Source: Polyangiaceae bacterium
GTDB lineage: Bacteria > Myxococcota_A > Polyangia > Polyangiales > Polyangiaceae
DNA: 64,000 nt
Direction of reading: 5' to 3'
Assembly (NCBI GenBank): GCA_015075635.1
Contig: JABTUA010000004.1
Coordinates: 1-64,000, forward strand
Positions within the stretch are counted from its first letter, which is position 1. Every line of letters starts with the position of its first letter. Below, piece by piece: positions 41,282 to 50,074 of this stretch. The position numbers were made by a program, and so were the translations under genes. The notes beneath the pieces are model-generated. The model saw only the letters and a list, made by a program, of their open reading frames with translations. It was not told where the DNA came from and did no database searches.

Positions 41282-42202
41282 ATGCAGCGAGCGCTCGACA
41301 TCATCCTGCATCTGAGCCTGCTGCTCGTGCTGCCTCCGCTGCTCTTGGGCGTCGTGAATCGAACCAAGGCCCTGTGGTCGGGGCGTCGCGGACAACCCCT
41401 GCTCCAGCTCTACTACGACCTGGCGAAGCTCAGCCGGAAGGGTCTGGTGCTGGGCTCGGTGACCACGCCGGTGTTCTGGCTCGGCCCCATCCTGAGCGTG
41501 GCGACCGTGGTCCTGGCGGCGCTGCTCCTCCCCTTCGGACAGCACGCGCCGGTCGTGTCGTTCTCCGGCGATCTGATCTTGTTCTGCTACCTGCTCGCGC
41601 TCGCGCGCTTCTTCGTGGCCGCGGCGGCGCTCGACACCGGCTCGGCCTTCGAGGGCATGGGCGCGGCGCGGGAGGTCACGCTGGCGAGCCTGGCCGAGCC
41701 GGCGCTGTTCTTCGGCCTGCTGGTCCTGGCCAAGACCAGCGGCGGGCGCTCGCTCCAGGCGCTCCTCTCCGACCCCTGGGCGGGCATCGACGTGAGGGGC
41801 ACGAGCGCGGCCCTGGTGCTGATCGCGGCCAGCTGGCTGGTCGTGCTCCTGGCCGAGACGTGCCGGGTGCCCTTCGACGACCCGAACACCCACCTCGAGC
41901 TCACGATGATCCACGAGGTCATGGTGCTCGACCACAGCGGCCCGCTCTTCTGCCTGGTTCAGTACGGCGCGGCGCTGAAGCTGTTCGTGCTGTCGGCGCT
42001 GCTCACGCGGCTGGTGGCGCCCGTCACCGTGCACCACGCGCTCGGCGACTGGGCGCTGTTCGCCGTCGTCGTGCTGGCGTTCGGCGTGGTGGTGGGGACC
42101 ATCGAGTCCGTCGCGGCTCGGCTGCGGCTGGTGCGCGTCCCGCAGCTCCTGGTCTCGGCCTGCCTGCTCTCGGCCTTCGGCTTGATCTTGGTGGCGAGGT
42201 GA
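41282..42202 (+). CDS. Ehr-type complex: NuoH-like subunit (HyfC/HycD-like)
   Basis: 306 aa, eight TM helices. Signatures of the NuoH family: PPLLLGVVNRTKALWSGRRGQPLLQLYYDLAKLSRKG is split over TM1 and the first loop, where GRRGQP-LQ-Y-D is diagnostic. Another is AETCRVPFDDPNTHLELTM (the E-x-x-R-x-P-x-D loop), followed by HEVMVLDHSGP as in HycD/HyfC. This subunit anchors the peripheral arm and lines the connecting chamber of complex I-like enzymes. Three bases from the preceding gene and one base to the next. Confidence 0.92.
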   Translation: MQRALDIILHLSLLLVLPPLLLGVVNRTKALWSGRRGQPLLQLYYDLAKLSRKGLVLGSVTTPVFWLGPILSVATVVLAALLLPFGQHAPVVSFSGDLILFCYLLALARFFVAAAALDTGSAFEGMGAAREVTLASLAEPALFFGLLVLAKTSGGRSLQALLSDPWAGIDVRGTSAALVLIAASWLVVLLAETCRVPFDDPNTHLELTMIHEVMVLDHSGPLFCLVQYGAALKLFVLSALLTRLVAPVTVHHALGDWALFAVVVLAFGVVVGTIESVAARLRLVRVPQLLVSACLLSAFGLILVAR

Positions 42203-42203
42203 G

Positions 42204-42845
42204 ATGAACCCCAGCGTCGATGTCATCCTGACGGCGGTCGTGCTGCTCAACTTCGTGGTGCTCGGCACCACGCGCATCCACATCGCCATCCGGGCGTCGG
42301 CGGCGCAGGGCCTGGTGCTCAGCCTGTTGCCCGTGCTCTCCGGGCACGGCGAGGGCTGGCGCATGGTCAGCCTGGCGCTCGGCGCCGCGGCCCTGAAGGG
42401 CGTCTTGATTCCGTGGCTCCTGCTCAAGGCGCTGCGCGACGTCGCGATCCGGCGCGAGGTCGAGCCTTATGTGAGCTTCGTCACGTCGCTGGTCTTGTGC
42501 GCGGTCGGAACCGCGGCCGCGCTCTTGTTCGCCGGCCGGCTGCCCCTGGCCCCGGAGCACCAGGGCACGCTGATCGTGCCGACGGCGCTCGCCACGCTCT
42601 GGGCCGGGTTCCTCGGCGTCTCGACGCGGAGGAAAGCCGTGACCCAGGTGGTCGGTTACCTGGTGCTCGAGAACGGCATCTTCGTCTTCGGTCAGCTCTT
42701 GATCGGCGCGATGCCGTTCCTGGTGGAGGCCGGAGCGCTGCTCGATCTGTTGGCGGCGGTCTTCGTCATGGGCATCGTCGTCAACCACATCCAACGCGAG
42801 TTCTCCTCCGTCGACATCGCGAGCCTGTCTCGGCTGAAGGAGTGA
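42204..42845 (+). CDS. Ehr-type complex: NuoK-like subunit (HyfE-like)
   Basis: 213 aa, six to seven TM helices. The N-terminal part VILTAVVLLNFVVLGTTR and the C-terminal VVGYLVLENGIFVFGQLLIG with AGALLDLLAAVFVMGIVVNHI fit HyfE of hydrogenase-4, which combines a NuoK-like unit with extra helices. The Glu in LVLENGIF is the conserved membrane acid. HyfE is absent from hydrogenase-3 (Hyc), so this operon is of the longer Hyf-like build. Gene spacing to the next is 3 bp. Confidence 0.88.
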   Translation: MNPSVDVILTAVVLLNFVVLGTTRIHIAIRASAAQGLVLSLLPVLSGHGEGWRMVSLALGAAALKGVLIPWLLLKALRDVAIRREVEPYVSFVTSLVLCAVGTAAALLFAGRLPLAPEHQGTLIVPTALATLWAGFLGVSTRRKAVTQVVGYLVLENGIFVFGQLLIGAMPFLVEAGALLDLLAAVFVMGIVVNHIQREFSSVDIASLSRLKE

Positions 42846-42848
42846 CGG

Positions 42849-44279
42849 ATGGCCCTGGCGATCCTCGCAGTCCCCTTGCTCGGCGCGCTCTCGGCCTTGC
42901 TGCTCAGGAAGCAGAGCCGCGTTCGGGCGCTGCTCCTTCCAACCACGGCCCTCACGCACCTGGTGCTCACACTGCTGGCCATCTTCAGACCGGACCAGGT
43001 CGCGATCTCCGGCTGGCTGGCGCTGGACGCGCCGGGTCGCTTCTTCCTGCTCGTCACCAGCGTGATCTTCGTGCTCGGCACCGCGTATTCGGTGACCTAT
43101 CTGGGGCTCCATCCCGAGCGCGACAACCGCGTGTTCTGCGTGACGACGCTGATCATGCTGGCGGCGCTGTCGGCCGTGGCGATGGCCGCGCACCTGGGGC
43201 TGCTCTGGGTCGCCATCGAGGCGTCCACCCTCGCGGCGGCGCCGCTGGTTTATTTCAACAAGAACCCCGCCTCGATCGAGGCGACCTGGAAGTACCTGAT
43301 GGTCGGCTCGGTGGGCATCGCCCTGGCGCTGCTCGGCTCGCTCTTCCTGGGATACGCCGCGCTCGCCGGCACCGGCCAGACCTCGCTGGACCTAGGGCGT
43401 TTGGCCGATGAGGCGCCGCGCTTCTCGCGCCCCTGGCTGCGCGCCGCGTTCGTGGTGTTGCTGGTGGGCTACGGCACGAAGATGGGGCTCGCCCCGATGC
43501 ACACCTGGAAGCCCGACGCCTACGGCGAGGCGCCGGGGGCGGTGGGGGCGTTGTTGGCCGGTGCGATGACGAACGCCGCGTTCCTGGCGCTCCTGCGCGT
43601 GTATCGCATCGTGGACGCCGGCGGAGAGGGCGAGTTCGCCCGACAGCTCCTGGTCACCATGGGCCTCGTGTCCATGGGATGGGCCGCGGTGTTCCTGGTT
43701 CGTCAGCCGGACTTCAAGCGCATGCTCGGCTACTCCAGCGTCGAGCACATGGGCATCCTGGTCCTGGGCGTCGGCATCGGCGGCGCCGGCACCAGCGCGG
43801 CGTTGCTCCACAGCGCGAACAACGGGCTGGCGAAGGTGGTGATGTTCCTGGCGGCGGCGAACATCCACCGCGCGTTCGGCTCCAAGCGCGTCGAAGATCT
43901 GCCCGGGGCCATCCGGCACCTGCCGGTGAGCGCCGTGCTGTTCGTCTTGGGTTTCCTGGCCGCCACCGGCGCACCGCCCTTCGGTCCGTTCGTGAGCCTG
44001 TTCGGCGTGGCCCGTGCCAGCCTCGGTGGCGGCCGCTGGTTCGTGGGCAGCGCGTTCCTGCTCCTGCTCGCGGCCGTGTTCGCGGGCATGGCGGCCACCG
44101 TGCTCGACGTCGCCTACCGCGCGAGCTCGGAGCGCACGCCGCGCTTCCGCGATCGAGCCGGGACCACCTTGGCCCCTGCGCTGGCGCTGGGGCTGCTCGT
44201 CGTGCTCGGGGTGGCGCTGCCGCGGCCGTTCTCGGAGCTGATCGGAGCCGCGTCGCGCGCGCTCACGGGTGCGGGATGA
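42849..44279 (+). CDS. Ehr-type complex: NuoN/L-like proton-translocating subunit (HyfF-like)
   Basis: 476 aa, about 13 TM helices. Core motifs: LGLLWVAIEASTLAAAPLVY (Glu), FVVLLVGYGTKMGLAPMHTW, KPDAYGEAPGAVGALLAGAM, FKRMLGYSSVEHMGILVLGV, HSANNGLAKVVMFLAAANI. These fit HyfF/MnhD-like antiporter subunits. With HyfB-like and HyfE-like genes it gives two antiporter-like modules, so the complex may move more than one ion per electron pair. The stop overlaps the next start (ATGA). Confidence 0.92.
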   Translation: MALAILAVPLLGALSALLLRKQSRVRALLLPTTALTHLVLTLLAIFRPDQVAISGWLALDAPGRFFLLVTSVIFVLGTAYSVTYLGLHPERDNRVFCVTTLIMLAALSAVAMAAHLGLLWVAIEASTLAAAPLVYFNKNPASIEATWKYLMVGSVGIALALLGSLFLGYAALAGTGQTSLDLGRLADEAPRFSRPWLRAAFVVLLVGYGTKMGLAPMHTWKPDAYGEAPGAVGALLAGAMTNAAFLALLRVYRIVDAGGEGEFARQLLVTMGLVSMGWAAVFLVRQPDFKRMLGYSSVEHMGILVLGVGIGGAGTSAALLHSANNGLAKVVMFLAAANIHRAFGSKRVEDLPGAIRHLPVSAVLFVLGFLAATGAPPFGPFVSLFGVARASLGGGRWFVGSAFLLLLAAVFAGMAATVLDVAYRASSERTPRFRDRAGTTLAPALALGLLVVLGVALPRPFSELIGAASRALTGAG

Positions 44280-45778
44280 GCGCGAAGCGAGCCAGGAATG
44301 CCGCCTCGGTGGCGCTCGCGGAGATCCCTCGAGTGCCGTTCCAGGAGCTGGCGGCCGAGCTGACGGCCTCCGGGGCCAGGCTCGCGAGCCTCTTCGGAGC
44401 GCAGACGGGCGAAGGACTGGAGCTCTACGCCGTGATCGCTCACGACGACGACGCCGAGCTCGGGCTGGTCCGCGCGCCGCTCCCGGACAGGTACCCCGCG
44501 CTCACGTTGGCCTGCCCCGAGGCGCACTGGTTCGAGCGCGAGCTCGCAGAGCAGTGGGGCGTCGTGCCGGTCGGGCACCCGTTCCTCAAGCCGATCCGCT
44601 TCCATCGCTCGTTCCGTCCGGGTCACGACGCTTGGGGACGCGATCCCGCCGAACCCATCGTGCCCGGCGACGCCGACTTCTACCGAGTGGCGGGCGACGA
44701 GGTGCATGAGGTCGCGGTCGGGCCCGTGCACGCGGGCGTGATCGAGCCAGGGCACTTCCGCCTCCAGTGCCACGGAGAGCAGGTGCTGCACCTCGAGATC
44801 TCCCTCGGCTACCAGCACCGCGGCGTGGAGCGCGCCGCCCTGGGCGGCCCCCACCGCCTGACGCTGGCCCAGATGGAGACAATCGCCGGCGACACGACCG
44901 TCGGTCACACGACGGCCTACTGCCAGGCGCTGGAGGCGCTGGCGCGCGTCGCCGTACCACCGCGCGCCCAGGTCGTGCGTGCCATCGGGCTCGAGCTCGA
45001 GCGCTTGGCCAATCACACCGGCGATCTGGGAGCGCTGGCCGGGGACGTGGCCTACCAGCCCACGGCGGCGTTCTGCGGGCGGCTCCGCGGCGACTTCCTG
45101 AACATGACCGCGCTCATCGCGGGCAGCCGCTTCGGCCGCGGTCTGATCCGCCCCGGTGGAGTGGGGTTCGATCTGGACGACGAGCTGGTGAGCGAGCTCC
45201 GCCGCCGCCTCGACGCCGCGGAGCGGGACGTGCGCGGCGCCGCCGAGCTCCTGTTCGCGTCCGCCGGCACGCAGGCCCGCTTCGAGGAGACCGGCGTCGT
45301 CGGCAAGGCCACCATGCGGTCGATCGGCGCGGTGGGCGTCGCAGCGCGGGCCTCGGGCCTGCCGCGGGACGTGCGCCACGACCACCCGAGCGGCGCGTAT
45401 CGCTTCTTCCAGCTGCCCGTCGCGACCGCCGAGCGCGGCGACGTCTACTCGCGGGCGTTCGTGCGCTGGCTCGAGATGGAGGACTCCATCGACTTCGTCC
45501 GCGACCGCCTCGACGATCTGCCGCGGGCCCGACCGTCGGCCCCGGTGACGGAGCTCACCCCGAGCTCGCTGGTGGTGTCGCTGGTCGAAGGCTGGCGCGG
45601 CGAGCTCTGCCACGTCGCGCTCACCGACGAGCGCGGTCGCCTCGCTCGCTACAAGATCACCGACCCCTCGTTCCACAACTGGTTCGCGCTCGCGCTGGCG
45701 CTGCGCGATCAGGAGATCTCGGACTTCCCCCTGTGCAACAAGAGCTTCAACCTCTCCTACGCGGGGCATGATCTATGA
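44276..45778 (+). CDS. Ehr-type complex: fused NuoC-NuoD / HyfG-HycE-like large subunit lacking NiFe ligands
   Basis: 500 aa. N-terminal ~150 residues are NuoC-like (FERELAEQWGVVPVGHPFLKP) and the rest HycE/NuoD-like (VGPVHAGVIEPGHFRLQCHG, LEISLGYQHRGVERA, VRAIGLELERLANHTGDLGALA). In true group-4 hydrogenases a CxxC follows the 'ERA..L..ET' helix and a second C-x-x-C ends the protein. Here the first site reads METIAGDTTVGHTTAY, without Cys, and the second region is DPSFHNWF followed by DFPLCNKSFNLSYAGHDL with a single Cys. The nickel-iron centre therefore cannot be bound as in hydrogenases. This matches the class called energy-converting hydrogenase-related (Ehr) complexes; the electron donor is unknown. 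Confidence 0.9.
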   Translation: MSAKRARNAASVALAEIPRVPFQELAAELTASGARLASLFGAQTGEGLELYAVIAHDDDAELGLVRAPLPDRYPALTLACPEAHWFERELAEQWGVVPVGHPFLKPIRFHRSFRPGHDAWGRDPAEPIVPGDADFYRVAGDEVHEVAVGPVHAGVIEPGHFRLQCHGEQVLHLEISLGYQHRGVERAALGGPHRLTLAQMETIAGDTTVGHTTAYCQALEALARVAVPPRAQVVRAIGLELERLANHTGDLGALAGDVAYQPTAAFCGRLRGDFLNMTALIAGSRFGRGLIRPGGVGFDLDDELVSELRRRLDAAERDVRGAAELLFASAGTQARFEETGVVGKATMRSIGAVGVAARASGLPRDVRHDHPSGAYRFFQLPVATAERGDVYSRAFVRWLEMEDSIDFVRDRLDDLPRARPSAPVTELTPSSLVVSLVEGWRGELCHVALTDERGRLARYKITDPSFHNWFALALALRDQEISDFPLCNKSFNLSYAGHDL

Positions 45779-45781
45779 GCC

Positions 45782-45787
45782 AGGAGG
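45782..45787 (+). promoter_or_regulatory. Strong ribosome-binding site deciding the GTG start of the next gene
   Basis: AGGAGG lies 10 bases before the GTG at 45798, whereas the earlier in-frame ATG at 45768 sits inside the previous gene without such a site. Confidence 0.75.
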
Positions 45788-45797
45788 AACGCTAGTC

Positions 45798-46562
45798 GTG
45801 CTCAAGGCGCTGCTCGCCCGTGCTCGTCAGGGGCACCGGACCCTGAAGTACCCGGCTGGTCCGCCCGTGGAGCAGCCGGCGCGCTTCCGCGGCCTGCCGG
45901 TGCTCGACCAGACGAAGTGCCCCGAAGGCTGCGAGGCGTGCATCGACTCTTGCCCGACGGTCGCCATCGCGCGAGGCGAAGAGCTCACGCTGGATCTCGG
46001 TCGCTGCCTGCTCTGCACGGAGTGTACGCGGGCGTGCCCGACCGGGGCCATCGAGCTGACCAAGGACGCGCGCCTTGCGGTGCGACGGCGCGAGCACCTC
46101 CGGCTCCGCTCGGGCGCCGAGCTCGAGCGAGCGCACGCGCTCGAGGGGGAGCTCATGCAGCTCTTCGGCCGCTCGCTCAAGCTCCGCCAGGTCAGCGCGG
46201 GCGGCTGCAATGCCTGTGAGGCCGACTGCAACGTGCTCGGCACCGTCGTCTGGGACATGGGCCGCTTCGGCATCCAGTTCGTCGCCTCGCCGCGCCACGC
46301 CGACGGCCTGCTCATCACCGGTCCGGTCACCGAGAACATGCGCCTGGCGCTCCAGAAGACCTACGCCGCGCTCCCGGATCCGAAGCTGGTCATCGCCGTG
46401 GGCGCCTGCGCCATCAGCGGCGGCCCGTTCCTGGAGAGCGACGCGCAGCACGGCGGCGCGGACGGCACGGTGCCCGTGGACCTTTACGTGCCGGGCTGCC
46501 CGCCGCACCCGCTCACCATCTTGGACGGGCTCCTGCGCCTGCTCGGTCGCGTCCAGAGCTGA
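45798..46562 (+). CDS. Ehr-type complex: ferredoxin-like (HyfH/NuoI) fused to small subunit (HyfI/NuoB)
   Basis: 254 aa from the GTG at 45798. N-terminal ~100 residues carry two 4Fe-4S ferredoxin motifs: CPEGCEACIDSCP and CLLCTECTRACP. The C-terminal ~140 residues are the NuoB/hydrogenase small-subunit fold, with GGCNACEADCN, AVGACAISGGPF and VPGCPPHPLTILDGLLRL, giving the cluster ligands near the large-subunit site. In E. coli hydrogenase-3/4 these are two separate polypeptides (HycF/HycG, HyfH/HyfI), so this is a natural fusion. The electron path would run from the two ferredoxin clusters to the N2-like cluster. Last gene of the operon. Confidence 0.9.
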   Translation: MLKALLARARQGHRTLKYPAGPPVEQPARFRGLPVLDQTKCPEGCEACIDSCPTVAIARGEELTLDLGRCLLCTECTRACPTGAIELTKDARLAVRRREHLRLRSGAELERAHALEGELMQLFGRSLKLRQVSAGGCNACEADCNVLGTVVWDMGRFGIQFVASPRHADGLLITGPVTENMRLALQKTYAALPDPKLVIAVGACAISGGPFLESDAQHGGADGTVPVDLYVPGCPPHPLTILDGLLRLLGRVQS

Positions 46563-46695
46563 GCATTTCGCGCAACTGTCGCGTCCTGAAGCGACCTCAG
46601 CGCCGGATGTGCGCTTTCTATGCGCGAGTTGAGGCCTCGAGCAGGGAACGGCCATTGCATGGCCATCGACCCGGGTGGGAGAAGGAGTGGATGAC

Positions 46696-47724
46696 ATGAA
46701 GACATATTCGAGCACGCTTGCGCTTTGCCTCGTCGGCGCGGCCTTCCTGGGTTGCAGCGGTGAAGACGGCGCCGCCGGGGCAAAAGGAGCACAGGGAGAT
46801 CCGGGCGCGCAGGGCAACCCTGGAGCGAAAGGCGACCCCGGGGATCCGGGCGATCCGGGTGCCCAGGGCGATCCGGGCGCCAAGGGCGATCCCGGGGATC
46901 CAGGCGCCACGGGCGATGCCGGCCAGGATTGGCCGGGACCCGCGCCCGCGGCCTACACAGCCGCAGACGGGATCAAGGGCGGAGCGGCCTTCTCCGAGTG
47001 GTTCGGCACGAACGGCGCCGGCAAGGGCACCCTCGCCCAGTACAGCCTCACCGTCGGTTCCGAGTTCGTGCGCTGCAAGTCCTGTCACGGTTGGGACGGC
47101 CTCGGGAACGCAGGCTCGTACGCGAACCGAACCGGTCTCAGCACCGGCACGGCGACCCGCCCCGACGTCTCCGACGTGAACCTGCGCGTCACCGTGGCCA
47201 CGAACACCTATCAAGAGCTGTACGACCTGATCGAGGCCAGCTGGGGTCGCCCCATGAACCTGGGCAGCGACAATCGTCACCCGGACTTCTCCACGTTCCT
47301 CGACGCGGGGCAGATCTGGAACATCGTGAAATTCATGCGTGAAGAGTGGGTGGAGCCGAACGCGCTCTACGACTTGCAGGTCTCTGGCCCGCCGATGCAC
47401 TACGAAATGGTGGCTGGCGTGTGGACCCTGATGAAGCCGACCCTCACCTTCAGCAACATCGGCAAGGACGGCGACGCGGTCGCCGGCAAGACCCTGTACG
47501 GCACGAAGTGCCAGAACTGCCACGGCGCCACCGGCGCGACCGTGACGCTGGAGAGCGGCACGATGACGTTGGGACAGTTCGTGCGCGCCAAGCCTCACGA
47601 GGCGTGGTTCAAGATCAAGTTCGGCCAGGGCACCGCCATGGCTCCCGGCGACGTCAAGGCGACGTCTGACCTCAAGAACTTGTACAAGGCCCTGGCCAAC
47701 ACGACGGACTTCCCCGACAAGTGA
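46696..47724 (+). CDS. Dihaem c-type cytochrome lipoprotein with collagen-like linker
   Basis: 342 aa from the ATG at 46696, with GGAGTGGATG upstream. Lipobox FLGC, then 19 consecutive Gly-X-Y triplets (GED, GAA, GAK … GDP, GAT, GDA, GQD), many GDP or GAK, as in bacterial collagen-like proteins. The rest (~85-342) has two haem c motifs: CKSCHGWDG and CQNCHGATG, with possible axial Met in GTAMAPGD and elsewhere. It lies 133 bp after the Ehr operon on the same strand. Predicted to be an outer-membrane or periplasmic electron carrier whose haem domains sit at the end of a triple-helical stalk, which requires trimerisation (inference). Confidence 0.85.
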   Translation: MKTYSSTLALCLVGAAFLGCSGEDGAAGAKGAQGDPGAQGNPGAKGDPGDPGDPGAQGDPGAKGDPGDPGATGDAGQDWPGPAPAAYTAADGIKGGAAFSEWFGTNGAGKGTLAQYSLTVGSEFVRCKSCHGWDGLGNAGSYANRTGLSTGTATRPDVSDVNLRVTVATNTYQELYDLIEASWGRPMNLGSDNRHPDFSTFLDAGQIWNIVKFMREEWVEPNALYDLQVSGPPMHYEMVAGVWTLMKPTLTFSNIGKDGDAVAGKTLYGTKCQNCHGATGATVTLESGTMTLGQFVRAKPHEAWFKIKFGQGTAMAPGDVKATSDLKNLYKALANTTDFPDK

Positions 47725-47748
47725 AGACCGGCGGAGCCGAGTGCGTGG

Positions 47749-48639
47749 TCAGCCCTCTACCTCCCCGCTGACCACGCGCTCGTGACCGCCCAGATCCCGG
47801 CGCGTCGCGAGCTCGACGAGCCCGGCTCGCGCGAACAGCTCCCGGACGCGGGGTGCCTGATCGTACTGGACCTCCAGCGCGAGCACGCCGCCGGGGACCA
47901 GGCGCGAGACTCCCTCCGCGACGATGCGCCGGATGACGTCCAGGCCATCGGCCCCGGCGGAGAGCGCGACCTTCGGCTCGAAGTCGCGGATGCCGGCGTC
48001 GAGCTTGGCGACGTCCGCCTCGGGGATGTAGGGCGGGTTGGCCGTGATCAGATCGAAGCGCTCGCTCGCCGGGATCGGCGCGAACAGATCGCCGGCGAGG
48101 AAGCGCATGCCGAACACGGCGCCCAGGCGCTGCGCGTTTTCGAGCGCCAGCCCGAGCGCCGGCTCCGACACGTCCGTGGCCGTGACGCGCCAGGTGGGTC
48201 GCTGCTTGGCGAAGCTCACCGCGACGCAGCCCGAGCCGGTACACAGGTCGAGCGCGTTGCCGAACATGTAGCGAGCGCGCGTGCGCTCGAGCGCGACCTC
48301 GACCAGCGCTTCGGTGTCGGGCCGGGGGATGAGCACACGCTGGTCCACCTTGAACGACAGCCCGAAGAACTCCCGACGCCCGAGGATGTAGGCGATGGGC
48401 TCGCCCAGCCGGCGCCGCTTGATCAGCTCGCGAAAGCTGCCGAGCTCGCCCGGCGAGAGCGGGCGCTGGCTCTCGACGATGAGCCGGATGCGGTCGAGCC
48501 GCAGCGCCTCCGAGAGCAGGAGCTCCGCGTCCAGGCGCGCGCTCTCGATGTTGCGGCCGCGGAAGTCCTCGGTGGCCCAGGCCAGCACCTTGGCGATGGT
48601 CCAGGTTTCGGTCGCCGGGCTCTCGGTGGCTGCGCTCAT
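47749..48639 (-). CDS. prmC: Release factor glutamine N5-methyltransferase (PrmC/HemK)
   Basis: 296 aa from the ATG at 48639, overlapping the stop of the upstream phosphohexomutase (ATGA). N-terminal helical domain, then QRVLIPRPDTEALVE, LDLCTGSGCVAVSFA (SAM-binding), ITANPPYIPEADVA (catalytic NPPY) and GGVLALEVQYDQ. The enzyme methylates the glutamine of the GGQ loop of RF1 and RF2. The more usual prfA neighbour is not present here; coupling to a phosphoglucomutase-like gene is unusual but not functionally interpretable. Confidence 0.93.
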   Translation of the reverse strand: MSAATESPATETWTIAKVLAWATEDFRGRNIESARLDAELLLSEALRLDRIRLIVESQRPLSPGELGSFRELIKRRRLGEPIAYILGRREFFGLSFKVDQRVLIPRPDTEALVEVALERTRARYMFGNALDLCTGSGCVAVSFAKQRPTWRVTATDVSEPALGLALENAQRLGAVFGMRFLAGDLFAPIPASERFDLITANPPYIPEADVAKLDAGIRDFEPKVALSAGADGLDVIRRIVAEGVSRLVPGGVLALEVQYDQAPRVRELFARAGLVELATRRDLGGHERVVSGEVEG

Positions 48640-50018
48640 GCGCGGCGGCTCTCCGCTTCCCGGCGCGACTCGTCCAGCGCGGCCTCGACCTCGCCGCGCA
48701 CCTCGCCGAGCCGAGCCTCGCTCGGCGCTTCGAAGCGCACCACGATGACGGGACCCGTGTTCGAGGCCCGCACCAGACCCCAAGAGCCGTCCGCGTAGGT
48801 GATGCGCGCGCCGTCGATCTCGGTGAGCTCACCCTTGCCGCGCAGGCGCTCCTTGACGCCGGCGACGACGTCGAACTTCAAGGCGTCGGGGCAGTCCACA
48901 CGGATCTCCGGGGTGCTGACGCCCTGGGGCAAGTCGGCGAGCAGCTCGACCACGGTCTTGTCGCCGCGCGACAGGATCTCGAGCAGCCGGAGCGCGGCGT
49001 AGATGCCGTCGTCGTAGCCGAAGTAGCGATCGGCGAAGAAGAAGTGCCCGCTCATCTCGCCGGCCAGCACGGCCGACTCCTCCTTCATCTTGGTCTTGAT
49101 CAGCGAGTGCCCCGTCTTCCACATGATGGGCTTGCCGCCGTGCTTGGCGATGTCGTCGTAGGTGGACTGCGAGCACTTCACCTCGCCGATGACCGTCGCG
49201 CCCTTGCGCTCGCGCAGGATGTCCCGGGCGAACAGCGCCAGCAGGCGATCGCCCCAGACGATCTCGCCGCTCGCGTCCACGACGCCCATGCGGTCGCCGT
49301 CGCCGTCCCAGGCGATGCCGACGCGCGCCCCCTTCTCCTTCACCGTGGCGATCAGAACCTCCAGGTTCTTCGGCACCGTGGGGTCCGGGTGGTGGTTGGG
49401 GAACGAGCCGTTCATGTCGCAGTAGAGCGCCACCGGCGAGAGCCCGGTGTCGCGCAGCGCCCGAACCCCGAGCGGTCCGGCGGCGCCGTTGCCGGCGTCG
49501 ATCACCACGGTCATCTCTTTCCGCGCCAGGCGGACGCGCTTGCGCAGCTCGTCCAGGTAGGCCTCCTCGATGGGGCAGCTCTCGAGCGAGCCCCGAGGCC
49601 CGAGCGGCTCGCTCGAGCTCTCGACGTATTCGGCGAGCTTCTGGAGGTCGGCGCCGAAGAACGACGCCTTGCCCTTCATGATCTTGAAGCCGTTCTCGTC
49701 GCCGGGGTTGTGGCTCCCCGTGATCATCACGCCGCCGTCGGCGTCGAGGTGGTGAACCCCGAAGTACATCAGCGGCGTCGGCCCGACGCCCACGTCCACC
49801 ACCTCCGCGCCGGCCTCGATGAGGCCGTGCACCAGCGCCTCGAACAGCCGCGGTCCGGAGCGCCGGCAGTCGCGGCACACCACGACACGCGGGTGGGCCT
49901 TCGTCGCAGGGCGGAGCATCTTGGCGAGACCGCGGCCGATCTTCCGGACCAGGTCGTCGGTCAGGTCACGGTCGGCGACCCCGCGAATGTCGTACTCGCG
50001 AAACACGTGGGCGCTCAT
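48636..50018 (-). CDS. Phosphomannomutase/phosphoglucomutase (AlgC/ManB type)
   Basis: 460 aa from the ATG at 50018 (MSAHVFREYDIRGVAD). Alpha-D-phosphohexomutase signatures: FREYDIRG at the N-terminus, MITGSHNPGDENGFK (phosphoserine loop), WDGDGDRMGVVD (Mg-binding), GEMSGHFFFADRYFGYDDG (sugar recognition, GEMSGH) and a C-terminal RASNTGPVIVVRFEA phosphate-binding loop. The size and GEMSGH motif fit bifunctional PMM/PGM enzymes such as AlgC, which make mannose-1-P and glucose-1-P for surface polysaccharides. It is coupled to prmC. Confidence 0.93.
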   Translation of the reverse strand: MSAHVFREYDIRGVADRDLTDDLVRKIGRGLAKMLRPATKAHPRVVVCRDCRRSGPRLFEALVHGLIEAGAEVVDVGVGPTPLMYFGVHHLDADGGVMITGSHNPGDENGFKIMKGKASFFGADLQKLAEYVESSSEPLGPRGSLESCPIEEAYLDELRKRVRLARKEMTVVIDAGNGAAGPLGVRALRDTGLSPVALYCDMNGSFPNHHPDPTVPKNLEVLIATVKEKGARVGIAWDGDGDRMGVVDASGEIVWGDRLLALFARDILRERKGATVIGEVKCSQSTYDDIAKHGGKPIMWKTGHSLIKTKMKEESAVLAGEMSGHFFFADRYFGYDDGIYAALRLLEILSRGDKTVVELLADLPQGVSTPEIRVDCPDALKFDVVAGVKERLRGKGELTEIDGARITYADGSWGLVRASNTGPVIVVRFEAPSEARLGEVRGEVEAALDESRREAESRRA

Positions 50019-50074
50019 GGGACGCGGGACCATACACTCAAAAGCCTTGCCAGTCAGGCGACGTGCGCCGAGCT

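Noticed and set aside
39287..46562. Genuine group-4 NiFe hydrogenase (Hyf/Hyc)
   Set aside because: The large subunit lacks the CxxC nickel ligands, and no maturation or hyp genes are nearby.
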